Below are positions 24,879-32,823 of a DNA stretch of 64,000 bases, one piece after another. The notes beneath the pieces are model-generated. The model ran no database searches. It saw nothing but the letters and a program-made list of their open reading frames with translations, and was not told the DNA's origin. Origin of the DNA: Flavobacterium pectinovorum (GTDB lineage Bacteria > Bacteroidota > Bacteroidia > Flavobacteriales > Flavobacteriaceae); NCBI RefSeq assembly GCF_006438875.1, contig NZ_RCZH01000017.1:62001-126000 (forward strand), read 5' to 3'. The position numbers and the translations under genes are program-made. Within the stretch, counting starts at the first letter, position 1; every line of letters starts with the position of its first letter.

Positions 24879-24921
24879 GGTAATATTTATAATAACTCGG
24901 GTTGTTTAAGCTATTATTAAG

Positions 24922-24954
24922 AAAAACCCGTTTGATTTTGATTTCAAACGGGTT
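24922..24954 (-). terminator. Terminator after the DUF1761 gene
   Basis: On the minus strand AACCCGTTTGA and TCAAACGGGTT pair in a perfect 11-bp stem, followed by TTTTC. It separates DUF1761 from the acyltransferase-like gene downstream. Confidence 0.75.
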
Positions 24955-24968
24955 GCTATTTTTGTTCT

Positions 24969-25457
24969 TTATGCAAATCCGCAAATAATTCCTCCCATTA
25001 AAGTAAGAGAAACAATCCAGAATCCTGCGTGAATAAAGATATATTTCCATGATTTTCGCTCAAATAATCCATTAATTCCAATTACAGGAAAAGCAAAAAA
25101 TAAACCCGCCATAAAGCCATGAAGCGATCCATGTTTAAAAGTGCGATATGCCGTTCCGTAATCTGCCATAAAAGCTGCAAATGAAGGTTTTGCGCTATCA
25201 ACCAAAGGCGGTCCGCCTACCATTCCGAGAGCTCCGGTTTGATGTATGGTTACTGACATCAGGATTATGGTAATCATTAAAGAGAAAACATACGTAAGAC
25301 CGAAAATTTTAAGCATGTTTCCTGTTCGAAGCTGTTCCTGAGTGAGATTGTTTTCTCTCATCCAGATTGTTCCGAACACTTTTGGGTTGTACCAGATAAA
25401 ACCAACTACAAGTGTTACAACAGCTGCTAATAGCAATGCAATAGGGTTAATTTCCAT
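24969..25457 (-). CDS. DUF1761 family membrane protein
   Basis: A 162-residue protein with four predicted membrane helices (~6-24, ~50-70, ~108-128 and ~138-158). The N-terminal pattern NPIALLLAAVVTLVVGFIWYNPKVFG with a following WMRENNLT fits the DUF1761 family. No function is known. The monocistronic layout is suggested by its own upstream element and terminator. Confidence 0.78.
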   Translation of the reverse strand: MEINPIALLLAAVVTLVVGFIWYNPKVFGTIWMRENNLTQEQLRTGNMLKIFGLTYVFSLMITIILMSVTIHQTGALGMVGGPPLVDSAKPSFAAFMADYGTAYRTFKHGSLHGFMAGLFFAFPVIGINGLFERKSWKYIFIHAGFWIVSLTLMGGIICGFA

Positions 25458-25484
25458 AATATGAGGTTTTTAGGATTAGTTGGT

Positions 25485-25492
25485 CAAATTTA
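25485..25492 (-). promoter_or_regulatory. TAnnTTTG element before DUF1761
   Basis: The minus strand reads TAAATTTG 28 bases before the start codon at 25457. Confidence 0.4.
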
Positions 25493-25637
25493 ATCAAAAA
25501 AATACAATTTTTTGAAATTTATAAAAAGTAAATAAATACCTGTTAATTAATTACTTATTAACACTTTATCGACATTATATGCTTTATATCTGTGAATTGC
25601 ATATTTTAGCACAGATAACAAAACCCCCAAATCTGTT

Positions 25638-26495
25638 ATGAAATGCCTAACAACTCTTTTATTAATATTCATTTTTTCGATGAATATTTTTGCAGATACA
25701 GTTTCTGATAAAGAAAAAGAAGCCTTAATAAAATTATACCATTCGACAAATGGAGCACAGTGGAAAATTAAGTGGGATTTATCACTTTCAGTTTCAACGT
25801 GGTACGGAGTTCAGGTCGAAAATGGAAAGGTAACGGCTCTTAATTTAGCCGACAATAATCTGGAAGGAGAATTACCTGCTGAATTTTTTGATTTAGTGAA
25901 TTTGACCACAGTTGATTTGCACAAAAATAAATTACAAGGTCAACTACCAAGTGCCATTAATAATTTTAAAGAACTTGAAGTTTTAGATGTTTCGGTGAAT
26001 CAAATTTCGGGAGCAATACCGGAAACTATTTGCGAGTTGCAAAAGCTTAGAGATTTAGAACTTTTCAAGAACAAAATCTCGGGAGAATTACCTGTCGAGA
26101 TTGGAAAATTAAATCAATTGGAAGTTCTGTCATTATTTGATAATGAGATTGAAGGACAATTACCAAATTCAATTTATAAGATACCCGCACTGAAGGTTTT
26201 GCTTTTAAACAGCAATAAACTATCAGGGAATTTAAGCGCAGAAGTGATAAATTTTAATGCTTTACAAAATCTTAGTTTGTTTGATAACGATTTTGAAGGT
26301 GAAATTCCGAAAGAGCTTGAAAAATTACATCATTTGTCTGAAATGAATCTTTCATACAATAAATTTGCCGGAGGAGTATCAAAAAACTTAGCATTATTGG
26401 ATGCTTTAAATATGACGATGTTCGATCAAAACGGGAATCTGTTTTTGTTGGAACTAAATGCTGAAAAAGATACCAGAGTTATTATCGAAAATTAA
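25638..26495 (+). CDS. Secreted leucine-rich-repeat protein
   Basis: A 285-residue protein with a signal peptide (MKCLTTLLLIFIFSMNIFA). After a short cap (KEALIKLYHSTNGAQWKIKWDL) come about eight repeats of the plant-type 24-residue LRR (LxxLxxLDLxxNxLxGxLPxxI) from ~60 to ~260, for example LNQLEVLSLFDNEIEGQLP. The tail is short and there is no T9SS sorting domain, so it may stay in the periplasm or use Sec export only. LRRs usually bind proteins; the ligand is unknown. Confidence 0.8.
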   Translation: MKCLTTLLLIFIFSMNIFADTVSDKEKEALIKLYHSTNGAQWKIKWDLSLSVSTWYGVQVENGKVTALNLADNNLEGELPAEFFDLVNLTTVDLHKNKLQGQLPSAINNFKELEVLDVSVNQISGAIPETICELQKLRDLELFKNKISGELPVEIGKLNQLEVLSLFDNEIEGQLPNSIYKIPALKVLLLNSNKLSGNLSAEVINFNALQNLSLFDNDFEGEIPKELEKLHHLSEMNLSYNKFAGGVSKNLALLDALNMTMFDQNGNLFLLELNAEKDTRVIIEN

Positions 26496-26671
26496 TCGTG
26501 CTTAGGAATGATTTTTTATAATCGTTCATAAAGTTGATAAAATATATTTAGTTAATTATGAAAACAGTAATTCGTTACGGTTTTTTTATGCAGTGATATT
26601 TCGATATCAATAGAAGGGAAAATCTAATGATTGAGAAGAAAATAAAAAGGTTTCGAAAGTAGAATTTGTAC

Positions 26672-26679
26672 TAACTTTG
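26672..26679 (+). promoter_or_regulatory. TAnnTTTG element before the 101-residue gene
   Basis: TAACTTTG lies 132 bases before the ATG at 26812, giving a leader of about 125 bases. The gap 26496-26811 is otherwise AT-rich and shows no gene. Confidence 0.45.
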
Positions 26680-26811
26680 TATCGATTTAATAATTTAAGA
26701 TAAGTTTTTATATGAACTTACTTTTTTTTCATAACTTTAATATTGAATTCAACTTATAAGTATATTGAAGTTTTAAAATAATAATAATTTAACCTTTTTA
26801 ATAATAAGATT

Positions 26812-27117
26812 ATGGTAGTACAGTATCAAGGTGAACAATACGGGAAAAAGACAAATTTTACAATAAGGATAATAGGGAACAATTTATCGAAAAGTAGCTC
26901 TAATTATCAAATTGATTTGCTGGTAGGAGACAAGAAGCTGCCAACTTTTACGACATCAATTCACCAGAGTTTGTCAAATTGTTTGAAAGAAATCTATTTG
27001 TTCAGAAAACACAATGGTATTAAATTCGAGGCTTCTTCAGAAAAAGTTGGAACACCTTTAGTGCCGTATGATCAGGTTTTATACAACTATAATAAGTATG
27101 CATTGTTTATGGCTTAA
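26812..27117 (+). CDS. Hypothetical protein, 101 residues
   Basis: I do not recognise this protein. It is soluble with no signal peptide and has alternating strands (NFTIRIIGNN, YQIDLLVGDKKLPTF) followed by a helix (CLKEIYLFRKHNGIKFEA). A promoter element upstream and a strong terminator downstream suggest a real monocistronic gene. Confidence 0.6.
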   Translation: MVVQYQGEQYGKKTNFTIRIIGNNLSKSSSNYQIDLLVGDKKLPTFTTSIHQSLSNCLKEIYLFRKHNGIKFEASSEKVGTPLVPYDQVLYNYNKYALFMA

Positions 27118-27155
27118 GCTATAATGCTTAAAAATATAAAATGCTTGAAAATATA

Positions 27156-27191
27156 AAAAGACTGTTCGGTTATACTGAACAGTCTTTTTTT
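27156..27191 (+). terminator. Terminator after the 101-residue gene
   Basis: AAAAGACTGTTC pairs with GAACAGTCTTTT around a 9-base loop, followed by T. It may serve both strands, because the GlxA-type gene ends at 27231 on the opposite strand. Confidence 0.8.
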
Positions 27192-27230
27192 GATATTATG
27201 TAGAAAAAATAATTCCAAAGGTCAATAATT

Positions 27231-28217
27231 TTAAGCGACTAAAACAACATCTTTATGGTATTTTCTTTTGTATTCTAAAGGAGACATTCCCGTAATTTTT
27301 CTAAACACTTCCCGAAATGCTTTCACATCAGAATAACCGACTTCGTACATTACTTCGTTGATTGTTTTTCTATTGGTTTCAAATGCTTTTTTGGCGGCTT
27401 CAATTTTTACTCTTTGCGAATATTCTACGGGAGTATTTCCGGTGGCTTTTATAAATCTTCTGTCAAAATTTCTCCTTCCAACATTCAGCTTTGAGGATAA
27501 TTCTCCAATAGATATTTTTACTTCTATATTCTTTTCGATGTATGATTGTGCCAATTGTACCATTTCGTCATCGTGCTTTTTTTGACCTGTGAAAATGGCA
27601 AATTGAGATTGTGTATTTCGGTTCATTTCGATTTGAAAAACCTTCGAACAATAAATAGCGGTATTTCTGTCATAATACTTCTCAATCAGATAAATCATCA
27701 GGTTAAGGAATGAATAAGCGCCGCCATTTGTGTAAATTCCTTTTTCATCGGTAATTAATTCATCGATTTGTAAATTTACTTTGGGAAACATTGATCTGAA
27801 ATTTTCGGTTACGGACCAATGCGTAGAACAGCTTTTTCCGTCCAGCAATCCAGATGCAGCAAGTACAAATGCTCCGGTACAAATGGTGGCAATTTCGGCT
27901 CCGTTTTGGTATTGTTTTTTTATCCACGGTAATAATTGCTCATTGTCTTTTAGCGCAATGTTATAATTATGATTTAATGAAGGTATAATAATTAGGTCAG
28001 TTTTAGTAACTGCCGAGATATTAAGATGGGGTTTTACAGTAAACAATCCTCCATTAAACTCTACTTTTTCAGATATGCCGGCTAATTGTATCGTAAATAA
28101 CTCGTTTTTATTATTCGCCTTATTATAAGCATTTGCTCTGCTAAAGATTTCATAAGCACCGGTAATACTGGGAAGATTATTATCTCCATTTGGAACTATA
28201 ATGGTAAGATGTTTCAT
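27231..28217 (-). CDS. GlxA-type transcriptional regulator (DJ-1/PfpI-like plus AraC HTH)
   Basis: A 328-residue regulator from the ATG at 28217 (MKHLTIIVPNGDNN); an in-frame ATG at 28277 would add 20 residues but lies upstream of a TACCTTTA promoter-like element. The N-terminal domain (~1-185) is DJ-1/PfpI-like with ATICTGAFVLAASGLLDG, including the nucleophile-elbow cysteine. The C-terminal domain (~220-320) is an AraC-type double helix-turn-helix ending in GYSDVKAFREVFRKITGMSPLEYKRKY. It is divergent from EthD/DinB genes and may control them. Confidence 0.88.
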   Translation of the reverse strand: MKHLTIIVPNGDNNLPSITGAYEIFSRANAYNKANNKNELFTIQLAGISEKVEFNGGLFTVKPHLNISAVTKTDLIIIPSLNHNYNIALKDNEQLLPWIKKQYQNGAEIATICTGAFVLAASGLLDGKSCSTHWSVTENFRSMFPKVNLQIDELITDEKGIYTNGGAYSFLNLMIYLIEKYYDRNTAIYCSKVFQIEMNRNTQSQFAIFTGQKKHDDEMVQLAQSYIEKNIEVKISIGELSSKLNVGRRNFDRRFIKATGNTPVEYSQRVKIEAAKKAFETNRKTINEVMYEVGYSDVKAFREVFRKITGMSPLEYKRKYHKDVVLVA

Positions 28218-28378
28218 CGTTTTTTGCTTTTGTTTGATAAGTAAAGGTAGTAAATGTTTTTGTCCAAAACTACCCATTACAATGTCTGATTTACACCTTA
28301 AGGATTTGATTATTAGGTGGTAATTTTACAATACAAAACTCAAAAGGAGGATTGTAACAATTTAAACAAAAAACTATT

Positions 28379-28690
28379 ATGGCAAAAATGACTGTGATTT
28401 ACACAACTCCAAAGGATAAGGAATTTTTTGAAAAGCACTATTTTGAAGTACATGTTCCGCTGGCAAAACAATTGCCGGGATTACTAAAATATGAAATCAA
28501 TAATGGTCCAATTATTTCTCTTACGGGACATAATGATGTTTATCGTGTAGCCAATTTATATTTTAATTCGCTTGACGAAATGATGGAATCTTTTAAGTCT
28601 GATATAGGTCAGCAATGTGCAGTTGACAGAATGATTTTTGCAAGCGACGACGAGGTTCAGATCTATGTCTATGATTCAAAAAACACCTGA
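28379..28690 (+). CDS. EthD family protein
   Basis: A 103-residue ferredoxin-like-fold protein. MTVIYTTPKDKEFFEKHYFEVHVPLAKQLPGL contains the conserved EthD H-x-P (HVPLAKQLPG), and VANLYFNSLDEMMESF is the second half. Members are small proteins linked to degradation pathways or of unknown role. It is the first gene after the GlxA-type regulator, with a 56-bp gap to the DinB gene. Confidence 0.8.
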   Translation: MAKMTVIYTTPKDKEFFEKHYFEVHVPLAKQLPGLLKYEINNGPIISLTGHNDVYRVANLYFNSLDEMMESFKSDIGQQCAVDRMIFASDDEVQIYVYDSKNT

Positions 28691-28746
28691 TTTTCCAACA
28701 AAAACTTTTACAGATTACAACTATTATAACCTAAAAAAAAATAAAA

Positions 28747-29244
28747 ATGACAACAACGGCAACAATTCCAACAACGACATTATTTGTTAAAATGATATTA
28801 GACAGATGGTACGCCTCAATAGTAAATTGTGATGTATTACTCCATTCTTTAACTGACGAAACTTTGCAAAAAGAAATTGCTCCGGGAAAAAACCGAGGGA
28901 TTTATTTGTTAGGACATCTTATTGCGGTTCACGACGATTTGCTAATTCTACTGGATATGGGCGAAAAATTATATCCTGAATTAAATGAACCTTTCATAAA
29001 ATCGCCTGATAAAACAGTAGCACAATTACCTGCTGCATCAGAATTGAGAAGTTTTTGGACAAAACAATCTGAAGCAATAAAACAAAAATTCGAGAATATG
29101 AAACCCGAAGAATGGTTCGAAAAACATACTGCTGTAACTACCGAGGATTTTGAGAAAGAACCTCATCGCAATAAATTGAATATAGTAGTAACAAGAACCT
29201 CACATTTGCAATACCATTTAGGGCAATTGCAATTGCTTAAATAA
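28747..29244 (+). CDS. DinB-like four-helix protein
   Basis: A 165-residue DinB/YfiT-type protein. The metal-ligand histidines of the fold can be placed in GIYLLGHLIAVHDDLL (~50-65) and in the C-terminal SHLQYHLGQLQLL. DinB-like proteins are often thiol-dependent transferases or of unknown function. It is co-directional with EthD. Confidence 0.8.
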   Translation: MTTTATIPTTTLFVKMILDRWYASIVNCDVLLHSLTDETLQKEIAPGKNRGIYLLGHLIAVHDDLLILLDMGEKLYPELNEPFIKSPDKTVAQLPAASELRSFWTKQSEAIKQKFENMKPEEWFEKHTAVTTEDFEKEPHRNKLNIVVTRTSHLQYHLGQLQLLK

Positions 29245-29271
29245 TATCTACACTTTATAAAAACTTAATTT

Positions 29272-29410
29272 AACACATAGAAACATAGATTTATATGGTG
29301 TATAAAAAAGACGTTTCACTTAGCATTAATACGCATAGCTATGTTTGAAGAAATATTTTTCTTTTTTTGCAAACTTTTCACAGAAATAAAAAACTATGTA
29401 TCTATGTGTT
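29272..29410. repeat. Inverted-repeat pair flanking a 105-bp centre
   Basis: AACACATAGAAACATAG (29272-29288) and CTATGTATCTATGTGTT (29394-29410) pair with one mismatch. It lies between the DinB and SRPBCC genes. No coding capacity. Confidence 0.6.
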
Positions 29411-29449
29411 TGAAAAATAGAAGTTTTAAATAATGTAAAAAACAACAAA

Positions 29450-29893
29450 ATGGCGACATCAAATTATAGCACAACAATTTTAGTTGACAATTCTAAAGAA
29501 GAAGTTTTTAATGCCATCAATAATGTTCGCGGTTGGTGGCAGGGAGAAATTGAAGGAAGCACAGAGAAACTCAATGAAGAGTTTAGTTATAGTGTGCCGG
29601 GAATTCATTTTTCGAAGCAAAAAATTGTAGAGATTATTCCAAACGAACGAATTTTATGGGGTATTATAGACAGTAAATTAAGTTTTGTGAAAGATCAAAG
29701 TGAATGGACGGGAACAAAAATTGTCTTCGAAATTTCTGAAGTAAACAATAAAACACAAGTTCGTTTCAGTCATTTGGGTTTAGTTCCAGAATTTGAATGT
29801 TATGGAGATTGTTCAAATGCCTGGAAAAAACTGATAGAAGAAAGTTTATTCAGCTTGATAACTACCGGAAAAGGCGTGAATGTTTTTGGATAA
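29450..29893 (+). CDS. SRPBCC (START/AHSA1-like) domain protein
   Basis: A 147-residue single-domain protein. The beginning YSTTILVDNSKEEVFNAINNVRGWWQG and the later TGTKIVFEISEVNNKTQVRFSHLGLVPEFE fit the SRPBCC/AHSA1 helix-grip fold, which binds hydrophobic ligands. No catalytic residues are defined for the family. It is separated from DinB by the inverted-repeat element. Confidence 0.8.
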   Translation: MATSNYSTTILVDNSKEEVFNAINNVRGWWQGEIEGSTEKLNEEFSYSVPGIHFSKQKIVEIIPNERILWGIIDSKLSFVKDQSEWTGTKIVFEISEVNNKTQVRFSHLGLVPEFECYGDCSNAWKKLIEESLFSLITTGKGVNVFG

Positions 29894-30058
29894 AAAAGTT
29901 ATTCATTACAATTTGTTACAAGTATTAAATGATGATTTAATGGTTAGTTATAGTTTGTATGATTACAGAAGAAGAGTTTGAGAAATCAGAATTTTAGCAG
30001 CGTGTTTTAGGAATATCGTCCTATAAATAAAATTAGAAATTACGCCGTGGTAGGTGCG

Positions 30059-30349
30059 GTCCCTAAGGGCAATGTCATTAAGTTAAGGAAAAATGCAATG
30101 TAACAATTTGTTTTTGTTCCATCGGAACATTTCATTGGTAGCCCAATAAATACGGCATTTTTTCACGTTCCTTAGGAACGTTTGATTTTATAAATAATAA
30201 TTGGTAAAAACATACACAGATTATATATACAATTTCTCAAACGTCCCAATGGGACGATGTTTCTCTCGGTGCATTTTTTTTCTACCGATGAGATGTTCCG
30301 ATGGAACAAAATCTAAAATATCTTAACTTAATGATATTGCCCTAGGGAC
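30059..30349. repeat. 291-bp MITE-like element with terminal inverted repeats and nested palindromes
   Basis: The ends GTCCCTAAGGGCAATGTCAT and, on the other strand, GTCCCTAGGGCAATATCATT continue into a shared TAAGTTAAG, a ~29-bp terminal inverted repeat with one gap and one substitution. Inside are GTTCCATCGGAAC, ACGTTCCTTAGGAACGT, CGTCCCAATGGGACG and GTTCCGATGGAAC; the first and last are reverse complements of each other. No open frame. It lies between the SRPBCC gene and the locus glycosidase. Confidence 0.75.
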
Positions 30350-30398
30350 TACACATTTTTAGAATAAACAACGTTTTTTTAATATATTACAAATAACC

Positions 30399-32408
30399 CT
30401 ATTTAAGATTGATATTTATAGTGTCTCCATCTTTAATGACTTTATTGACTACTATTTTTTTGCCTTCTGATATTGTTATTTTTAATTTCTGATCAGCTCT
30501 TTCTACCGTAATGTCAAAATCTTTTTCAAATGCATTTATATGACGCATTTTCATAACCGTCCAGGATTTAGGAAGTCTTGGCGTGAAATCGAAACTGTGT
30601 AAACCTGTTGGACGTATTCCAAATAATCCTTCGGTAAAAATTCTACAATACAAACCGCTTTCTGCCGAAAGGTGACGTTGATCGCCTTCAGGATATGCTT
30701 CTACAGGATAAGGAACGTGATCGCCCAATAAACGACGGTTGGAGTAATAATGTAAAAAATCCAGCGCTTTGTCTGTTTCTCCCGCTGCTAATACACCTCT
30801 CAATGCATACAAAGTCGAGCGATCCCAGAATATTTTATCGCCTGCAACACTGGCAAGGCCGTCTTTTGTCCATAGTCTTGGTGAGAATAGTGCGTCTATA
30901 GTTCCGTTTTTTCTGTCGTAAATTCCCATGGTAAGCGGCGTACAAATCCAGGCTCTTAAAACATCATTTTCTTTGTAGTATTTGTAGGTTTCAAAACCTT
31001 CTACTTTTGCACCAAAATACTTTTCGATCGCAGCTTTTAATTTTTCGGCCTCTGCTTTGTAATTTTTAAGTTGTGCTTGATCTTTTCCTAAAGCTTCGCC
31101 CAAATAAACGGCTGAGTTAAGTGCATCATAGTATAAAGAGGAAGTATTAAGATTGGCTTTTCCGGCAGGAAGACGACCTTCTAATTCATCAGAATCTGAG
31201 GTTACAACACCATTAGTGTTTAGTTTTCTATGACAATATTCCAAACACCATTCAATCAATGGCCATAATTGTTGAGCCTCGTTTGTATTTCCTCTTGAAA
31301 GTGCATAACGTGAAGCTCCATAAGCAATCATCGCTCCGTCACCACGATCTCCGGCACCCGCCCAAATATCAGTTCCTTCGGCAATAATCGAACTCGGGAT
31401 TGGTTTGTATTCTTTGTTCATGAATTTTGCAAATTGCAGATACGCGTTTAACGATGCCTGATTGCCATATTCATATCCTAAATAAGGGAAAAATGGTCCA
31501 ATATATTCTGCCTGATCATTTGCCCATATGGCGGCATAATATGATTCTCCACCGGGACCATGCATTGGACCGCCTTTGGTTTCAAAAATACTTTCAGAGG
31601 CTCTAATTTTCGCGAAAGCAAACTCTGTATTCAAGACTTCATCAGGCGTTTCTAAAATAAGTTTATCCCAGATTTCACGGATTAATTTTATGCGGTTATT
31701 TTTTTCATCGTCTACATTTACGACAGGAACTTGTTCGTTTGCCTTAACGCCCGAGTAGAAAACTGAGAAACTAATCGTTTCATTTGTCTTAAGATTAAAG
31801 CTTCCGGGATTAAAAAGATCGACATGTAAATCATAACTGCCTTCTGTTCCTTTTGCAGGATCTGAGGTATAAACTGCATTTGATTTTGGAATTTCTACTA
31901 CAGAGGTTTTTTCGGAAATATTTTTAAGCGTATAAATTTCGCAATAACCCGCCAATGTTGTTGACGGGAAAAATTGTCGTGTTAATTCGAGTGTATTGGT
32001 TTTGCTCTTTACAAGCAATGTTCCGTTAAGGGTTAGCGAAACCACTTTTTCGGAAGTAATAGGTTTATAGTTTACTGTTACGAGATCCAAGGCGTCTTGT
32101 GCAAATTGGCGCGTTAAACTAGCATGAGTATTGTTGGGTATTGTTCTGAGCATTGGCCAAACCAAACTGCGGGTCGCGTGAAACGAACCATCGGCAGAAA
32201 CTCCATATCGTAGAACGCAGGAGATTTTTTTACCGCTCATTTCGATATGATCGTCATGCGGAATGTTATTGTTTATCTGCCACGAAATAGAGCCATCCTG
32301 ATCCATTTGCCAACGGCGCTCTTCTTGCGAAAATGCCTTACTTATGAAGCAAAAAAGGACAACGACAAATAGAAAATATTTTTGATTTTTCTGAAATGAT
32401 CTCTTCAT
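30399..32408 (-). CDS. Secreted six-hairpin glycosidase-like enzyme of the SusCD locus
   Basis: A 669-residue protein with a signal peptide (FLFVVVLFCFISKAFS, cleavage near SQE). The N-terminal part (~30-230) is a beta-sandwich; the rest (~250-600) has the pattern of an (alpha/alpha)6 glycosidase: YYAAIWANDQAEYIGPFFPYL, IIAEGTDIWAGAGDRGDG and VTSDSDELEGRLPAGKANLN, rich in acidic residues suited to catalysis. A short beta-domain closes the protein. I cannot place it in a numbered GH family. It follows susD after a terminator-bearing 415-bp gap. A TACATTTG element (32575-32582) could start it separately. Confidence 0.72.
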   Translation of the reverse strand: MKRSFQKNQKYFLFVVVLFCFISKAFSQEERRWQMDQDGSISWQINNNIPHDDHIEMSGKKISCVLRYGVSADGSFHATRSLVWPMLRTIPNNTHASLTRQFAQDALDLVTVNYKPITSEKVVSLTLNGTLLVKSKTNTLELTRQFFPSTTLAGYCEIYTLKNISEKTSVVEIPKSNAVYTSDPAKGTEGSYDLHVDLFNPGSFNLKTNETISFSVFYSGVKANEQVPVVNVDDEKNNRIKLIREIWDKLILETPDEVLNTEFAFAKIRASESIFETKGGPMHGPGGESYYAAIWANDQAEYIGPFFPYLGYEYGNQASLNAYLQFAKFMNKEYKPIPSSIIAEGTDIWAGAGDRGDGAMIAYGASRYALSRGNTNEAQQLWPLIEWCLEYCHRKLNTNGVVTSDSDELEGRLPAGKANLNTSSLYYDALNSAVYLGEALGKDQAQLKNYKAEAEKLKAAIEKYFGAKVEGFETYKYYKENDVLRAWICTPLTMGIYDRKNGTIDALFSPRLWTKDGLASVAGDKIFWDRSTLYALRGVLAAGETDKALDFLHYYSNRRLLGDHVPYPVEAYPEGDQRHLSAESGLYCRIFTEGLFGIRPTGLHSFDFTPRLPKSWTVMKMRHINAFEKDFDITVERADQKLKITISEGKKIVVNKVIKDGDTININLK

Positions 32409-32433
32409 TAAATTTATTTTTAAGGTATTAAAT

Positions 32434-32625
32434 AATTACCGCCAACGAGTTCTTATCCATTGTATAGTAGTGTGAATGTGTTGTTTTTTGGATAAGTATT
32501 TTACTAATTTACTAATTCAGTTAATATTTGAAAAATGCACTTATTTTTTGTCCTCGTTTAAATGAGGACATCAACAAATGTAATAGGAATTCTTGTAATC
32601 ATCTTTCTTGCGGTTGGCGGTAATT
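32434..32625. repeat. 13-bp perfect inverted repeat bounding ~190 bp, with an inner hairpin
   Basis: AATTACCGCCAAC at 32434-32446 and GTTGGCGGTAATT at 32613-32625 are perfect reverse complements. Inside lie GTCCTCGTTTAAATGAGGAC (32550-32569) and the possible promoter octamer TACATTTG on the minus strand. It lies in the gap between the glycosidase and susD. It may be a small non-autonomous element or a structured leader. Confidence 0.5.
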
Positions 32626-32729
32626 TCATTATTTATGGATTATAACAGCATAATTTCCGGAGAATATATCGTGTTTTTATACAGGAGAATTACTTTTATT
32701 ATGAAGTATTAATTTTTTAAATTTTAAAA

Positions 32730-32761
32730 GCAAACCCACACAATTTATAGAGTGGGTTTGC
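32730..32761 (-). terminator. Terminator-like hairpin after susD
   Basis: GCAAACCCAC and GTGGGTTTGC pair perfectly around a 12-base loop; on the minus strand the stem is followed by TTTTAAAATTT. It lies 63 bases past the susD stop and may reduce read-through into the glycosidase gene. Confidence 0.6.
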
Positions 32762-32823
32762 GGGCTTATCAGATTTTTTGATCGACTATAACCATGAGAC
32801 TGATAATAAATAAAATGCAATTA

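Noticed and set aside
24772..25050. 92-residue open frame between the acyltransferase-like gene and DUF1761
   Set aside because: It overlaps DUF1761 in another frame, crosses a terminator hairpin and has no recognisable feature.
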